DNA of 64,000 nucleotides, from assembly GCA_034766995.1 (NCBI GenBank), contig CM068316.1, forward strand, positions 21,824,090 to 21,888,089. Direction: 5' to 3'. Of the stretch, positions 62,937 through 64,000 are shown in pieces (within the stretch, counting starts at the first letter, position 1; every line of letters begins with the position of its first letter). The stretch comes from Acanthacorydalis orientalis. Its lineage: Eukaryota > Arthropoda > Insecta > Megaloptera > Corydalidae. The notes under the pieces were generated by a model that worked only from the letters and a program-made list of their open reading frames with translations, was not told the DNA's origin and made no database searches. The position numbers and the translations under genes are program-made.

Positions 62937-64000
62937 TAGGAGGATCGTTTGATAAGTTTGGTATATTTCTATGAGATGGCGCCACCATTCATTTAGTACC
63001 ATCACGGCTATCAAGTGTTACTTTTCAAACTAGCATAGGCGAACTTTCAACCATAAGCGAACTTTCAACCATAAGCGATGCGTTGTTCACGTTCTATAGG
63101 TGTTTTAAGCGAGCATTGTAGCAGTTGGTTGCCGGAAAAATGGAAAAATAATGAGTTCCGTGAAGTTATAAAACATTTTTAGTTGAAAAAGTGGACGGCC
63201 GTCCAGATCAAAGCGGAGTTGGATATAGTTTTATGGGGATTGGGCCATCGGTGAAGACTGTTTATTTATGGATAAATGAATCTAAATAAGGCCGAACATG
63301 CACTGAATATGAAGCGCGCTCTGAACGCCCAGTTGGTCACCACGACGGATGTCGTTGAAAAAATCCATGGTATCATTATGAAAGACCGTCGAGTCAAAGT
63401 TCTCGAGATTTTTGTGAGTGTAGGCATCTAAACTGAATGAGTGCACAATATCTTGCACGAAAAATTGCACATGAAAAAGTTGTATGCGCGATAAGTGTCG
63501 CGATTGACTGTCTACCAAAAACCCACTTTTGAACCCAGTGTTTGGTGATGTTTAATCGCAATCCGCAGGCCTTTTTGTGTCAATTCGTCCATCACTACAC
63601 ACCTGAGTCAAAGCAGCCACAACTGGTGAAAGTGAGCTGAAGAAGGAGAAGACCATTTTGTCTGCTGGGAAGATGATTTACACTGTTTTTTGGGATTCTC
63701 AAGGAATCACCACGATTGATTACTTAACGAAGAAAAAAACGATAACAGGAGCCAATTATGTAACATTATTGGACCGTTTGAAAGAAGAACTGAAACAAAT
63801 GGACAAAATTGGAGCACAAAAAAATTGTTTTTTCGCGCCGTCTCACAAATCGGTCGTCGCAATGGCAAAATTGCACGAATTAGGCTTCGAATTGATTTCT
63901 CATCCACCCTATTCTCCGGACTTGGGCCCGTGCGACTTCTTCCTTTTCCAAAACTTGAAAATTTGGCTCAATGGGAAGAAATTCTCGTCGAATGAGTATG
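62937..64000 (+). mobile_element. mariner, long but frameshifted copy, cut by window end
   Basis: The left terminus AGGATCGTTTGATAAGTTTG matches the family at 56046-56862, and the following ~170 bases align with that copy's right-hand flank (GGCGCCACCATTC, CACGGCTATCAAGTGT). Plus-strand pieces cover most of the transposase: EFREVIKHF, KTVYLWINES, RPVGHHDG, KDRRVKVLEIF, LFNRNPQAFLCQF, HHYTPESKQPQ, GKMIYTVFWDSQGITTIDYL, GANYVTLLDRLKEELKQ, NCFFAPSHKSVVAMAKLHEL and SHPPYSPDLGPCDFFLFQNL. Numerous frameshifts separate them. A three-residue in-frame deletion removes the HQDN Asp. The element runs past the window edge. Confidence 0.88.

Noticed and set aside
62746..62988. 80-codon minus-strand open frame overlapping a mariner end
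   Set aside because: It crosses the transposon terminus and reads antisense to it; a chance frame.

Overview
The window is nuclear DNA from an AT-rich arthropod, most likely an insect. Genes are split by spliceosomal introns. One is a near-complete MOB1/Mats orthologue with insect-like residues. The transposon fauna (many Tc1/mariner families, piggyBac, pogo/Tigger, PIF-Harbinger with a MADF protein, Ty1/copia) is typical of insect genomes. (TA)n microsatellites are extremely abundant. I cannot name the order or species. No rRNA, tRNA, CRISPR array or bacterial-type operon was seen.

Layout. 1-4.4 kb: no gene recognised; a slightly GC-richer, probably repeat-derived stretch lies at 1.1-2.5 kb. 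4.5-6.0 kb (minus): a two-exon gene for a ~488-residue low-complexity acidic/lysine-rich protein ending in a UBZ4/RAP80-like C2HC zinc finger. 6.0-6.85 kb: shared divergent upstream region holding a ~106-bp pure (TA)n tract. 6.85-14.5 kb (plus): mats/MOB1, five coding exons, the first only 14 nt of coding sequence; introns 3 and 4 carry a MITE-like element and two dead mariners. 15.6-18.4 kb: nested inverted repeats, the inner one a ~1.2-kb foldback element with ~490-bp arms and a 9-bp target duplication. 18.5-21.8 kb: decayed coding-like pieces (one perhaps gypsy-like reverse transcriptase), interrupted by a Harbinger remnant. 23.0-25.6 kb (plus): a small two-exon, 67-residue cysteine-rich protein whose intron hosts an antisense Ty1/copia integrase fragment. 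27.3-28.9 kb: broken mariner and piggyBac. 30.9 kb (plus): first coding exon of a Ras-like small GTPase with a perfect P-loop, interrupted by an intron whose next exon I could not find, so the remaining 33 kb may be its first intron or intergenic DNA.

31-64 kb is dominated by transposon remains and (TA)n arrays: pogo/Tigger (35.5 and 58.6 kb), mariner (38.6, 44.3, 46.5, 49.9, 56.0, 62.9 kb), Tc1-like (39.5 and 60.5 kb), two piggyBac-type elements (49.1 and 54.4 kb), one mariner MITE (37.0 kb), and a dispersed repeat of unknown class present twice (38.6/39.1 and 53.3 kb).

Functionally, the host genes are Mats (Hippo/NDR-kinase activator), a putative ubiquitin-binding DNA-damage-type zinc-finger protein, a small zinc-ribbon-like protein and a Ras-like GTPase. 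Nothing in the sequence links them in one pathway. Every transposon I could read is disrupted by stops, frameshifts, deletions or lost catalytic residues.
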